The notes: generated by a model from the sequence alone, not told the origin. A stretch of DNA of 64,000 bases from Fusibacter sp. A1 (GCF_004125825.1 NZ_QQWI01000010.1:72364-136363); one strand, 5' to 3'. Counted from the stretch's first letter, positions 19,375 to 27,773 are shown. Numbers and translations are program-made.

Positions 19375-19447
19375 CATTTAAGAGAGTCACGTCAACGTTT
19401 ATAGCGTTTGAAGTGACTCTTTTCATTTTACAGGAAAAGGAGATCGC

Positions 19448-21118
19448 ATGAGGTATAAAGTAAGTACTATGGTATTAATTGTTTCAACATTACTTGTTGG
19501 TTGCGCAAGTAATCTGCATAATCCCAATGAAACACTAACTACAGAATCTCAAAAAAATCAGACTACTCCGATTACTACTGTACTAGAAACAGAGGTTGAA
19601 TCTGAAAATCCAGTAGAAACTTCATCTAACAAGAACGAAAACATCACCTCAAATCTGCTTGATTCAAATAAGATAAAAGTCGGAGAACAAGGTTTAAACT
19701 TTACAACGTCTAGAGAGGAAGTATTTAAACTATTAGGTGAGCCATTGAAGAGTGAAAAAGCAATGGGAGTTGTAGTATATGACTTTGATGGTTTACGACT
19801 TGCTTTTATTGAAGAAGAATTAGCCTTTATTAATATATATAAGTCTTTATATCAGGCTCCATATCAGATTGAAGTTGGGGAGAGTATAATTGATATAAGT
19901 AAAAAATATGGATTACCTCTGGAGCTAGTCACATTGGGAGCAACTGATTTGACAGCTGATGACGAATTGGCAACTATGATCCGCAATCATAACAGCTCGG
20001 TCTATGAGTTCATTATTGATGATACATATAGGTTTATTGCTCATATAGACGTGGATTCCTTAAAATCGGATTATTTCGAAATTGGACGTTTGGAAGCACG
20101 AAAGGAATTTAAAGTAGTTGAATTGGATGATTTTAGTAAGGACATCAAAGAAATCTCTGAAAAGTATGGCTATCCAGATGATGTGTATATTAGTGGAGAT
20201 AGTGGTCTTATTTTAAGCTATACTAAGCCGTATGATAACATAACTATGCTAAATGATTATGTCTTAAAATCAAACGAATTGTACTTAATTGATGATTGGA
20301 TATGCCCCAAAGGAATTAAAGCTGGTACTTCAGTAAAAGCAGTTTTGAATATTCTCTATGATCAGAATACGCTTTTAGACTATGGAATTACAAGTGAAAT
20401 GAATAATAGTGAAATTATTACTTTAATTACTGAAAATAACGCCTATGGTATTCTTTCTTTTGATGAGGCTGAATATAGTGGAAGTTATCGATTTAATAAT
20501 GACGGCGATGTTGACTCCCTAGTGATTTCGAGGAAATGGATAATTGACTATGAGGTACCTTTGACTGATGAGGAATTTGAGGTTCCTGAATATGATAAAG
20601 ATAAGTTTATGGATTCGAGTGAGATGTATTTTTCAAATATTGGCATAGGTTCGACTAGAGAAGACGTTTTTCAGACTCTTGGAAATCCAATCTATAATCA
20701 AATTGGATTTGATGATTTTCTAGGAAAGTATCAGATATGTGGGTTTGAGAAAGGAGAAGCTTATTTTGATATATTATCAAATCTAAGTGATTTATCAGAT
20801 GGCTGGGTGTATACACTTGTCGTCTGGGATCCTAGTTTAATTGGGCCAAGGGGATTGAAAATTGGTGAATCTATAAATAGAATACTTGAATTATTCCCAA
20901 CCTTTGAAGTTGATGATATAACAAGCTTGAATGAAGAAGCAAAGATATATTCATTAGACGATTCAAATTCTTACGAGCTCGGAATCTGGGCTTCACCTGA
21001 AGAAGATGACTCCACCTCGGGAATTATTGTCGTTAGAATAAAGTGGATTGATACTTTTATCATTTTTTATGAAAAGGGAATTATAACAAAAATGGCATTA
21101 GATACAATGCTAAACTAA
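19448..21118 (+). CDS. lipoprotein with repeated SmpA/BLIP-like motifs, function unknown
   Basis: A 556-residue protein after AAAAGGAGATCGC. A signal peptide ends in a lipobox (LLVGC, Cys about residue 19), followed by a Ser/Thr/Asn-rich linker to about residue 75. The rest contains a loosely repeated unit: GLNFTTSREEVFKLLGEPL near residue 85, GIGSTREDVFQTLGNPI near 400, and weaker versions (IEVGESIIDISKKYGLP, IKAGTSVKAVLNIL, LKIGESINRILELF). The G-x-(S/T)-(R)-x-x-V-x-x-x-L-G-x-P pattern resembles SmpA/OmlA or beta-lactamase-inhibitor-like folds. The gene is clearly AT-richer than its housekeeping neighbours and follows tRNA-Arg, which suggests horizontal acquisition. Role not known. Confidence 0.75.
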   Translation: MRYKVSTMVLIVSTLLVGCASNLHNPNETLTTESQKNQTTPITTVLETEVESENPVETSSNKNENITSNLLDSNKIKVGEQGLNFTTSREEVFKLLGEPLKSEKAMGVVVYDFDGLRLAFIEEELAFINIYKSLYQAPYQIEVGESIIDISKKYGLPLELVTLGATDLTADDELATMIRNHNSSVYEFIIDDTYRFIAHIDVDSLKSDYFEIGRLEARKEFKVVELDDFSKDIKEISEKYGYPDDVYISGDSGLILSYTKPYDNITMLNDYVLKSNELYLIDDWICPKGIKAGTSVKAVLNILYDQNTLLDYGITSEMNNSEIITLITENNAYGILSFDEAEYSGSYRFNNDGDVDSLVISRKWIIDYEVPLTDEEFEVPEYDKDKFMDSSEMYFSNIGIGSTREDVFQTLGNPIYNQIGFDDFLGKYQICGFEKGEAYFDILSNLSDLSDGWVYTLVVWDPSLIGPRGLKIGESINRILELFPTFEVDDITSLNEEAKIYSLDDSNSYELGIWASPEEDDSTSGIIVVRIKWIDTFIIFYEKGIITKMALDTMLN

Positions 21119-21335
21119 TTAAGTCTAAACAACATCCTTCGATTAGGTTTTTACTTGAATACATAAATTGCGATAAAAAAATGAGGATTACACGCAAGTA
21201 GGACTGGTCATTAGACTGGTCCGTTTCTTTATGCCCATATGGATTCGAAGCATCGGTTGTAGGTAAATCAAATCCAAATGCCATATTATTTATGACAGGC
21301 GTTAGCTTGTTGGTGACGAACCATTAAATTCCGAT
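21119..21335. other. AT-rich intergenic region, no gene seen
   Basis: Holds no convincing ORF on either strand. Contains a short direct repeat GACTGGTC near 21205 and 21217. Confidence 0.5.
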
Positions 21336-21374
21336 TTGTCATGTCGAATTAATGTCTGTATAATTCTCGACATG
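21336..21374 (+). promoter_or_regulatory. promoter with overlapping inverted repeat
   Basis: TTGTCA (21336-21341) and TATAAT (21359-21364), spacer 17 bp. A perfect 8-bp inverted repeat, CATGTCGA (21340-21347) and TCGACATG (21367-21374), brackets the -10 box. The left arm contains TGTCGAA, the Spo0A-box core. Likely drives the gene at 21514 through a leader of about 140 nt. Confidence 0.6.
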
Positions 21375-21513
21375 GTATTTTATGGTATTATAGAAGTAGA
21401 GCAATGGAATGAACAACTCCCCCAAAAAGGATATATTATCACTAGCTAACTAACGTTCACATCTTGTCACCATTAAGCGTAAGCTGTGCTTATGGTTTTA
21501 AGAAAGGATACCC

Positions 21514-22014
21514 ATGAGTAAAAAAACGTTACTTGCTATAGCATCAATTCTCTTATTTGCTACTATAGTCATTTACATCAACACTCCGAAAATGTATGTT
21601 AGGTCTTTTGAAACACTTGAAAGTCTAAATGCCGCAAACACGCCTTACCAATTTAGTACGTTTAATAGTCAAATTAAAATCAGCTCAATAGACTATTACG
21701 ATGATTCGTTTACTTCGCCTTATGTAAAGTTCAAATGTACGATAGATGGGTCCTGTCTTCAGTACATTGTAGGCGGTAATTTTACTGTAGACTCAGAAGG
21801 TACAGAGGTGCGGTATAAGAATTCAACCTACGTACTATATGCCCATAATGATTACACTAACAGTTCTCTCTTCAATGGACAGTACATTGTAAAGTGGGTT
21901 AACAAACTGAATACAATAAATTCTCCGGTAGGTGGCATCGTTTATAGTTATTTGGTTTTCGATACTCCTTATGATACAAATGAAATCTTGAGTCTTACAG
22001 ACTTGTTTGAATAA
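21514..22014 (+). CDS. hypothetical membrane-anchored protein
   Basis: A 166-residue protein starting after AAGAAAGGATACCC. One N-terminal hydrophobic segment (about residues 5-24) works as signal anchor, and the rest is predicted outside the membrane, rich in Tyr, Asn, Ser and Thr. A CCATTAAGC/GCTTATGG hairpin lies just before its ribosome binding site. I do not recognise a family. AT-rich, like the lipoprotein gene before it. Confidence 0.6.
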   Translation: MSKKTLLAIASILLFATIVIYINTPKMYVRSFETLESLNAANTPYQFSTFNSQIKISSIDYYDDSFTSPYVKFKCTIDGSCLQYIVGGNFTVDSEGTEVRYKNSTYVLYAHNDYTNSSLFNGQYIVKWVNKLNTINSPVGGIVYSYLVFDTPYDTNEILSLTDLFE

Positions 22015-22121
22015 CTTAAGCAAACTCAGCAAACTAAAATGAAGTAATGTATCCCAATCCAATAAAAATCAAATCTTTCCATACATTGAATCTGAATTCA
22101 AAATCGAGTGAGGGGTTAGTT

Positions 22122-22976
22122 GTGAACAAGAAAATATTGTTAGTAACGGTCAGTGTTTTTTTATTGCTTCTTTTATTTATTGGAAGTAAATTCCTATTAA
22201 GTACCGATGAGCATGATGTCGTCTTTCGAAGTGATTTAAAAGAAAACAAAAGTTTCTATGCTTCATACGATAAAATTGTACGTACTATTGAAGAGGCAGC
22301 TATTGAGTCATATGCTGTGGTAACAGCGACTTTGGATAAAGTTGAACCGTTTGATGCAGATACATATGAGTACTATTTTACACTTCATGATTATATTGCA
22401 GGGAATGAAATTGATCAGCAGTTTATGATATTTTCTTACGATTTGGAGTTGGTTCCTGGAACTCAATATTGCATGTTTCTTAATGAAGAATACACCGGAA
22501 ATACTCCCGCTCCCAACTATTCCATTGCATATGATATTATTTACACCCTTGAGGACAAAAAAAATGTTGAAGCATATTCTGATATCCCGATAAATGACTT
22601 GTTGGACTATTACAATCTGTCAATGCTGTCCAAATTTGAGGATAAGGTAATTAGAAGAGACCATAAGTACAAAATTCAAAAGCATATAGACCTTGATGCG
22701 GCAATTGAAGCTGCATCATTCAAAATGAAAGTAAGCGTTGGTGAACTTGCTCGCAGTAATAAGTACAATTACTTTTATGAATATGAGATTATTGAAACTT
22801 ATTCTGAAAAGAATTCAGTAGTGAAGTACTTGGTTTCCGGTAAAAAGCTAGAAAAAGGAATTGAATACTTTGTATTACTGGATAGCGGTTCCGTAGCTGT
22901 TGATAAGGAGTTTGGGATTCTAGAGACTGATGAATATGAAGAATATCAGATTGATAAAATCCGAAACTTCAAATAG
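22122..22976 (+). CDS. hypothetical membrane-anchored protein
   Basis: The best start is GTG at 22122, preceded by AGGGG at 22111-22115 and giving MNKKILLVTVSVFLLLL as a typical signal anchor; the frame is open further upstream (ATG at 22047) but without a site. The product is 284 residues: one membrane segment and a Tyr/Glu/Asp-rich extracellular part with two similar halves, each holding an F-x-Y-E/D-Y-x-x-x-x-I pattern (EYYFTLHDYIAG; YFYEYEIIETYS) followed by a G-x-x-Y-(C/F)-x-x-L strand. No family recognised. AT-rich island gene. Confidence 0.6.
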   Translation: MNKKILLVTVSVFLLLLLFIGSKFLLSTDEHDVVFRSDLKENKSFYASYDKIVRTIEEAAIESYAVVTATLDKVEPFDADTYEYYFTLHDYIAGNEIDQQFMIFSYDLELVPGTQYCMFLNEEYTGNTPAPNYSIAYDIIYTLEDKKNVEAYSDIPINDLLDYYNLSMLSKFEDKVIRRDHKYKIQKHIDLDAAIEAASFKMKVSVGELARSNKYNYFYEYEIIETYSEKNSVVKYLVSGKKLEKGIEYFVLLDSGSVAVDKEFGILETDEYEEYQIDKIRNFK

Positions 22977-23199
22977 TGCAGAAAAATAGTCAGGTGTTTC
23001 CTTAGATATAGATGTACCGAAAAGCTTTGGGTGTCAACCGATTCATAGTCTGATGCATTGACCCCATTCTATCGTCGTTTTAAACAAATCCCAGTTTTTA
23101 ACATGCAGTTACCATACCGACAGTAGCCTGCAAATACTTTCCATAGATAATCTCCACCCGCCTATGTTATAATAAGATAATTATTTGAGAGGTGATGAT

Positions 23200-23817
23200 G
23201 TGAAATTATATTTAGTGCGACACGGTGAAACCGATTGGAACAGAGAAGGCAGAATGCAGGGACGTAAAGAAGTGGACATTAACCTGTTTGGTCTGAGACA
23301 AGCCCATCTTTGTGCAAAGCGACTTAAGCATATCCCTTTTGACAGCGCCTATACAAGCCCGCAGAGCAGGGCGATTCAGACTGCCGAAATCATCACAAGA
23401 AACCACGACCTTACACTGAACAAACACCCCAACCTTCAAGAAATCCATCTAGGATCGTGGGAAGGGCTGACTTGGTCGGATGTCAAGAAGAAGCATCGTG
23501 GTCTGATGGATGATATGAACAGGGAAAAGAAAATGGCGAACATCCATGGAGGCGAAACCTATGAGGATGTGATCGACAGGGCGATGCGTTTCATTGATGA
23601 TATCGAAGATACCGACTTGAAGAATGTGCTGGTGGTCACCCACGGCGGTGTGATCAAATCGATGGTGACGCATATTCTTGGGCTTTCGATCGAAAAGCGA
23701 TCAAACTTTCATATCACCAACACAAGCGTCTCTGTCCTTGAACGTGACAAGGCCGGAAAATGGAAGGTGCTTACGATGAACGACCATAGTCATTTGGAAG
23801 AATTGATGTTTGATTAG
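23200..23817 (+). CDS. histidine phosphatase family protein (phosphoglycerate mutase-like)
   Basis: A 205-residue branch-1 histidine phosphatase. The catalytic RHG motif is in LYLVRHGETDWN right after the start, the second catalytic region is LQEIHLGSWEG, and the second His lies in VVTHGGVIKSM. The start is taken as GTG 23200, because GAGAGGTG immediately precedes it; a TTG at 23185 would put this site inside the gene. A TATAAT box is at 23168-23173. Genes of this family near cobalamin elements are sometimes CobC (alpha-ribazole phosphatase), and a cobalamin riboswitch follows 80 nt downstream, but the riboswitch is on the wrong side to control this gene, so CobC identity is only possible. 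Confidence 0.85.
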   Translation: MKLYLVRHGETDWNREGRMQGRKEVDINLFGLRQAHLCAKRLKHIPFDSAYTSPQSRAIQTAEIITRNHDLTLNKHPNLQEIHLGSWEGLTWSDVKKKHRGLMDDMNREKKMANIHGGETYEDVIDRAMRFIDDIEDTDLKNVLVVTHGGVIKSMVTHILGLSIEKRSNFHITNTSVSVLERDKAGKWKVLTMNDHSHLEELMFD

Positions 23818-23838
23818 TGTTAAAATTATTTTATAACG

Positions 23839-23868
23839 TTTACAAACCACTATATGTTGTGGTAGTAT
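23839..23868 (+). promoter_or_regulatory. candidate promoter of the cobalamin riboswitch
   Basis: TTTACA (23839-23844) and TAGTAT (23863-23868), spacer 18 bp, lie about 25 nt before the riboswitch core. Confidence 0.5.
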
Positions 23869-23892
23869 AAGTTAGAACTAAATCATAAGACA

Positions 23893-24080
23893 GTCTAGGT
23901 GCCCGAAAGGGATAATAGGGAATGAGGTTTAAATCCTCAGCAGCCCCCGCTACTGTAAGGTGTTACGAACCCCATTGCCACTGCTGACGCGGGAAGGTGG
24001 GTAGTAGGTTTGACCACCGAGCCAGGAAACCTGCCAGACATGTACTAATACACCTTCGGAGGGAAGGCAGTGGAGACTAT
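23893..24080 (+). ncRNA. cobalamin (B12) riboswitch
   Basis: The conserved series of the cobalamin aptamer is present in order: AGGTGCC near 23897, GGGAAT with the AATCCTCAGCAGCCCCCGC block near 23919-23950, TACTGTAAG, GACGCGGGAAGGTGG near 23987, and GAGCCAGGAAACCTGCC (B12 box region) near 24019. The element binds adenosylcobalamin or related corrinoids and normally represses B12 synthesis or uptake genes. Here it is followed by a terminator at 24092 and a second at 24186 and no B12-related gene. Confidence 0.92.
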
Positions 24081-24091
24081 TCAGTTAATTT

Positions 24092-24122
24092 CCCTGTTGC
24101 CTTTAGGTAACAGGGTTTTTAT
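24092..24122 (+). terminator. terminator (expression platform) of the cobalamin riboswitch
   Basis: CCCTGTTGCC (24092-24101) pairs with GGTAACAGGG (24106-24115), one G-U, loop TTTA, then five Ts. Confidence 0.85.
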
Positions 24123-24185
24123 ATTTAGTAATGCTTTAAATGCTTTGATTTAACCTTTATCGAATAACTTGAAGAATCTGCTTCG

Positions 24186-24217
24186 ATCCTCGACATGACT
24201 GTCGGGGATTTTTTTTT
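24186..24217 (+). terminator. second intrinsic terminator downstream of the riboswitch
   Basis: ATCCTCGACA (24186-24195) pairs with TGTCGGGGAT (24200-24209), one G-U, loop TGAC, then a run of Ts to 24217. Confidence 0.85.
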
Positions 24218-24295
24218 GAGACCCTAACCTTTAGCGTACCTTTTCAGTTTTCTTTGCTATAATAAGGTGATAAAAAGTAATTACTTGGGGGACTT

Positions 24296-25450
24296 ATGAG
24301 AACTGTATTTTATTTAGAAGACAAATTCAACGATGAGAACATCATGTTCACAAAAGCGTTTCAGCCACATTCCATCGTGTATCTTTCGACGATCAGAGGA
24401 CTGCATGCTGGGTATTATGAAGATTTTGCGGATTATATCATCAACGACTTTCCGACGGTCAACATTGAGGTAAAGTATATCGAAGAGGTTACGATTCCTG
24501 TGATGACAGAAATATTCAAGTCATATCCCATGCTGGATGGTGTCCATCTTGCCAGTTCGAACAGCCTTTTATCCATTATCGCGACCAAAGCCTCTGAACT
24601 TGCCGGTGTAAGGTCTTTTTATACCGATCTTAGTAGAGACAGCATTCTGGAGTTTGACGGATCTAAATGCAATGTGGTTAAGTCTGACATCGAAGGAATC
24701 GAAGTATCCGACTATATCGATATCGCCGGTGGGGACATCTTACGAAAAACGACCATCTTCAATGAAGATCCGCTGATCAGGCTGCTGACAGACTTTATCG
24801 CCGAAAATCAGAGCAGATGGAAGAGGATCAAAAGGATCCTGGGTAGACCCGATGTGTTCAACCATCATGAGGAGAACAAGGGTGAGATCGAGGCGGTACT
24901 CAGTAATCTTGATAAGAGCGAGTATCTGCAGTTTAAATGGCTGAAAACCTTCATGAAAAGTATCGGCTATGTCAAAACGAAAAAATCCAAGGACGGAAAT
25001 CTGATTTTAAAGTTCAAAAGTCCTGAGCATAAGCAGTTCCTCTTTATCACGGGGTCGTGGTTAGAAACCTTCACCTACAAGACGATACAGCTTGTGGACG
25101 ATGTGACGGATATCGAAACGGGTGTTTCCTTCTCGTGGGATAGCGGCGGTGATGTCGTGAAAAACGAAGTGGACGTGTTGGTGTCTTATCACTCCAGACT
25201 GTTCTGCTTTTCTTGCAAGGATTCGTCCAACTACGATGTGAACACGCTCAATGAGCTAAGTGTATATGCGCAGCGTATCGGTGGAGCGAATGTTAAGAAA
25301 GTGTTGGTTGTCACCGACGCTCCAAGGAAAGATACTGTAATAGAAAGAGCAAGAGAGATGGGCGTATACGTCTTATTATATGAAGGAAATCCGATGGGAT
25401 TCAGAAGACAGATCGAACGACTGTTTTTAGATATCGACATCATGATTTAA
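24296..25450 (+). CDS. DUF1887 / Card1-Can2-like protein (CARF-like domain plus PD-(D/E)XK nuclease fold)
   Basis: A 384-residue protein with GGGGGA before its ATG. Residues 1-160 look like a Rossmann-type CARF-like domain (YLSTIRGLHAGYYEDFADYI). The C-terminal part (about 245-384) carries the DUF1887 nuclease signature: GSWLET with Glu257, NEVDVL with Asp293, and SCKD with Lys308. In Card1/Can2 enzymes, which are switched on by cyclic tetra-adenylate in type III CRISPR defence, an acidic residue stands two before the Lys (E-x-K); here it is Ser306. No cas genes or CRISPR repeats are in the window. A TATAAT box at 24258-24263 suggests a promoter of its own. It may be a housekeeping or non-CRISPR defence member of the family. 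Confidence 0.8.
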   Translation: MRTVFYLEDKFNDENIMFTKAFQPHSIVYLSTIRGLHAGYYEDFADYIINDFPTVNIEVKYIEEVTIPVMTEIFKSYPMLDGVHLASSNSLLSIIATKASELAGVRSFYTDLSRDSILEFDGSKCNVVKSDIEGIEVSDYIDIAGGDILRKTTIFNEDPLIRLLTDFIAENQSRWKRIKRILGRPDVFNHHEENKGEIEAVLSNLDKSEYLQFKWLKTFMKSIGYVKTKKSKDGNLILKFKSPEHKQFLFITGSWLETFTYKTIQLVDDVTDIETGVSFSWDSGGDVVKNEVDVLVSYHSRLFCFSCKDSSNYDVNTLNELSVYAQRIGGANVKKVLVVTDAPRKDTVIERAREMGVYVLLYEGNPMGFRRQIERLFLDIDIMI

Positions 25451-25459
25451 GGAGGCCTT

Positions 25460-26122
25460 ATGCCAAAAAGTTTATTTGATATTATCGGTCCTATCATGGC
25501 GGGGCCTTCCAGTTCACACACCGCAGGCGCCGCAAAACTAGGTGGACTTGCGCGCAGGTTTGTAAAAGACGATATCGCAAGCGTCGTGTTCTATCTCCAC
25601 GGATCGTTTGCGAAAACCTATAAGGGACATGGAACAGACAAGGCTCTATTAGGTGGAATCATGGGACTACCTGCTAGCAGCCCTGAGTTGAGGTTCGCCT
25701 TTGACCTGGCTAAACAAAGTAAGATCGACTATAAGTTTGTCGAAGCCGACCTTGGAGATGTCCACCCGAATTCGGTAAAGATCGAAGTGGTCGGCAGCGA
25801 CGGGAAAACCACCGTCATCAGCGGCGCGTCCGTTGGTGGAGGTGCTGTTAAAATTACGGCTATCAACGGCATTAAGATGAGTTTGAGCGGGGATTACCCT
25901 GCGATTGTGACCCACCATGTGGATCGAAGGGGTATTCTGTCTGTCATCAGCAGATTCTTAGCAGAAAACGGACTCAATGTCGCCACAGTCAATCTGTTTA
26001 GAAGCGAAAAGGGTAAAGACGCCTTTATGATCATCGAATCGGATGATGATTTTGACGATGCGATCGCAGAGGAATTAAAGCGCGAAGTTCAGGACATGAT
26101 CGACGTGTTCATCATAAAATAG
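25460..26122 (+). CDS. sdaAB: L-serine dehydratase, iron-sulfur-dependent, beta subunit
   Basis: A 220-residue beta subunit of the two-subunit Firmicute enzyme that deaminates L-serine to pyruvate and ammonia. The start has AAGGAGGCC. The GPSSSHTAGAAKLG motif and GSFAKTYKGHGTDKAL are the characteristic substrate-domain sequence, and the C-terminal part (about 145-220) is an ACT domain (VTHHVDRRGILSVISRFLAENGLNVATV). It is followed 9 nt later by the alpha subunit. Confidence 0.95.
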   Translation: MPKSLFDIIGPIMAGPSSSHTAGAAKLGGLARRFVKDDIASVVFYLHGSFAKTYKGHGTDKALLGGIMGLPASSPELRFAFDLAKQSKIDYKFVEADLGDVHPNSVKIEVVGSDGKTTVISGASVGGGAVKITAINGIKMSLSGDYPAIVTHHVDRRGILSVISRFLAENGLNVATVNLFRSEKGKDAFMIIESDDDFDDAIAEELKREVQDMIDVFIIK

Positions 26123-26131
26123 GAGGACGCT

Positions 26132-27007
26132 ATGGCATTTCAATCAGGTAACGACTTATTAAAACAATGCGTCGAAGAAGAGAAACAGATTTGGCAAGTG
26201 ATGCTGGAACAAGAAGTGGAGCAGTCCGGTAAATCCACAGAAGCAATTGAAGATAAACTAGATGAAGTTTTAGAGGTCATGTTTAAGGCGATCGATACAG
26301 GATCTATGAACGATAAGCGGTCGCTAGGCGGACTTATCGGTGGTGAAGCCAAACGCATGCTTGAAGCTATTGAAAATGGGCAGCTCAACTATCTGCCCGC
26401 TAACAGTCTAAAGGCCGTGGCCTACAGTATGGCTGTGATGGAAGTCAATTCGCTGATGGGCATCATCGTTGCGGCTCCGACTGCTGGGTCGTGCGGCGTT
26501 TTACCGGCTGTGCTCAAATACGCTCAGGAACAGTTCAACTATGATAAACAGACTTTAAGGATAGGAGTGCTGACCGCATCCGCTGTCGGATACCTTGTGA
26601 CGACCAATGCGACGGTATCCGGGGCAGAAGGTGGTTGTCAGGCCGAGATAGGTTCTGCAACGGCCATGGCTGCGGCGGCCCTTGTCGCCATGCGCGGAGG
26701 TTCTGCCAGCAGTTGTCTTGACGCTGCGGCTTTTTCGTTTAAAAACATCATGGGACTTGTGTGTGACCCGATAGCAGGACTTGTAGAAAGTCCGTGCACC
26801 AAACGTAACGCGCTTGGAACGCTCAATGCCATGCTGAGTGCTGACATGGCCCTACTTGGCATGATCAGCATCATTCCCTTTGACGAGGTGGTAGATGCCA
26901 TGTACAAGGTGGGTAGGATGATGTCATCTGATCTTAGGGAGACCGCACGTGGCGGAATAGCCGCTTGTCCTAGCGCAAAAGCGATTGAGAAAAGAATCTT
27001 CGGTTAA
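26132..27007 (+). CDS. sdaAA: L-serine dehydratase, iron-sulfur-dependent, alpha subunit
   Basis: A 291-residue catalytic subunit, SD AGGAGGAC. The 4Fe-4S cluster ligands are probably the Cys in TAGSCGVLPA, SSCLDAAAFS or LVCDPIAGLVESPC; the P-(I)-A-G-x-V-(E/Q)-x-P-C block is diagnostic. Paired with sdaAB it lets the cell use serine as carbon and energy source, common in amino-acid-fermenting Clostridia. Oxygen-sensitive cluster expected from the family. Confidence 0.95.
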   Translation: MAFQSGNDLLKQCVEEEKQIWQVMLEQEVEQSGKSTEAIEDKLDEVLEVMFKAIDTGSMNDKRSLGGLIGGEAKRMLEAIENGQLNYLPANSLKAVAYSMAVMEVNSLMGIIVAAPTAGSCGVLPAVLKYAQEQFNYDKQTLRIGVLTASAVGYLVTTNATVSGAEGGCQAEIGSATAMAAAALVAMRGGSASSCLDAAAFSFKNIMGLVCDPIAGLVESPCTKRNALGTLNAMLSADMALLGMISIIPFDEVVDAMYKVGRMMSSDLRETARGGIAACPSAKAIEKRIFG

Positions 27008-27023
27008 TTAATAATAATTCTCA

Positions 27024-27052
27024 TTTACAAGATGAAGACTTTATGATAGAAT
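27024..27052 (+). promoter_or_regulatory. promoter of rpsD
   Basis: TTTACA (27024-27029), 17-bp spacer, TAGAAT (27047-27052). Clear separate promoter after sdaAA. Confidence 0.8.
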
Positions 27053-27055
27053 GTC

Positions 27056-27130
27056 CTTGGCTTACTACCGCGGCAATTCATAGTGTACTGACAACCGTCA
27101 CGTCGGTACTCATACATGGAGGTAGAAGAC
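27056..27130 (+). promoter_or_regulatory. structured leader of rpsD (possible S4 autoregulatory leader)
   Basis: About 75 nt of leader. A TGAC/GTCA hairpin (27089-27092 with 27097-27100) is inside an outer GTAC pairing (27085-27088 with 27106-27109), ending just before the GGAGG at 27118-27122. S4 leaders in Firmicutes let free S4 repress its own gene; whether this is one is inference. Confidence 0.4.
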
Positions 27131-27715
27131 ATGGCTAGACCAAGAGGTCCAAGATTTAAAGAAGCAAGGTCGCTAGGGCTCAACGTACACGGGCACCCGA
27201 AGGCGATGAATAGGCAAACCCCATCAAGAGCCGATAAGAAGCTGAGCAACTACGGAAAGCAGTTACTCGAAAAGCAAAGGCTGAAAGCCTATTACGGCAT
27301 GATGGAAAAACAAATGAGAAAGTTCTTTAAAGAAGCTTCAAAAGAAGCGGTTCCAGTTGTTGGGCTGATCAGACGTTTGGAACTTAGACTCGACAACGTG
27401 GTATACAGGGCGGGATTCGGCACTACACTACGTCAAGCCAGACAAATGGTTGGGCATGGACACGTGCTTGTAAATGGAAAACGCATTGATATTCCAAGTT
27501 ATCAGGTGAAGGTGGGCGATGTGCTTAGCTTAAAAGAAGGCAACTCACATGCCAAACGCGTCAGTGACGCCGGAGCACCTCTGCAGTTGGTTCCTTATCT
27601 CGCATATGATGAGAACGGCAGTTCAGCCACACTCATTAGATTACCAAACCGCGAAGAGATTCCGATAGAAATTCAAGATCATTTGGTGACTGAGTTCTAT
27701 TCCAAAATGGCATAA
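27131..27715 (+). CDS. rpsD: 30S ribosomal protein S4 (cysteine-free form)
   Basis: A 194-residue S4, which nucleates assembly of the 30S body by binding 16S rRNA. The start at 27131 (MARPRGPRFKEAR) has GGAGGTAGAAG upstream; the ATG at 27116 overlaps this site and is not used. The S4 RNA-binding domain is at about 90-155 (RLDNVVYRAGF, QARQMVGHGHVLVNGKRIDIPSY). The N-terminus lacks the Cys zinc-binding residues found in the zinc form. The gene is alone with its own promoter and terminator, not in the rpsM-rpsK-rpoA operon. Confidence 0.93.
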   Translation: MARPRGPRFKEARSLGLNVHGHPKAMNRQTPSRADKKLSNYGKQLLEKQRLKAYYGMMEKQMRKFFKEASKEAVPVVGLIRRLELRLDNVVYRAGFGTTLRQARQMVGHGHVLVNGKRIDIPSYQVKVGDVLSLKEGNSHAKRVSDAGAPLQLVPYLAYDENGSSATLIRLPNREEIPIEIQDHLVTEFYSKMA

Positions 27716-27773
27716 GACCAGTCACTTTAAGAACGGATGATTAGCATCTTAAAAGACTAATAATTAATTACCG

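Noticed and set aside
19448-23199. Prophage or integrative element in the tRNA-flanked island
   Set aside because: No integrase, replication, capsid or conjugation genes are present; only a possible scar can be argued.
23200-23817. Naming the histidine phosphatase cobC
   Set aside because: The cobalamin riboswitch lies downstream of it, not upstream, and no other B12 gene is adjacent; the protein could be any branch-1 histidine phosphatase.
24296-25450. Search for a CRISPR array or cas genes around the Card1-like gene
   Set aside because: No regularly spaced repeats and no cas-like proteins are seen; flanking genes are a riboswitch and serine dehydratase.
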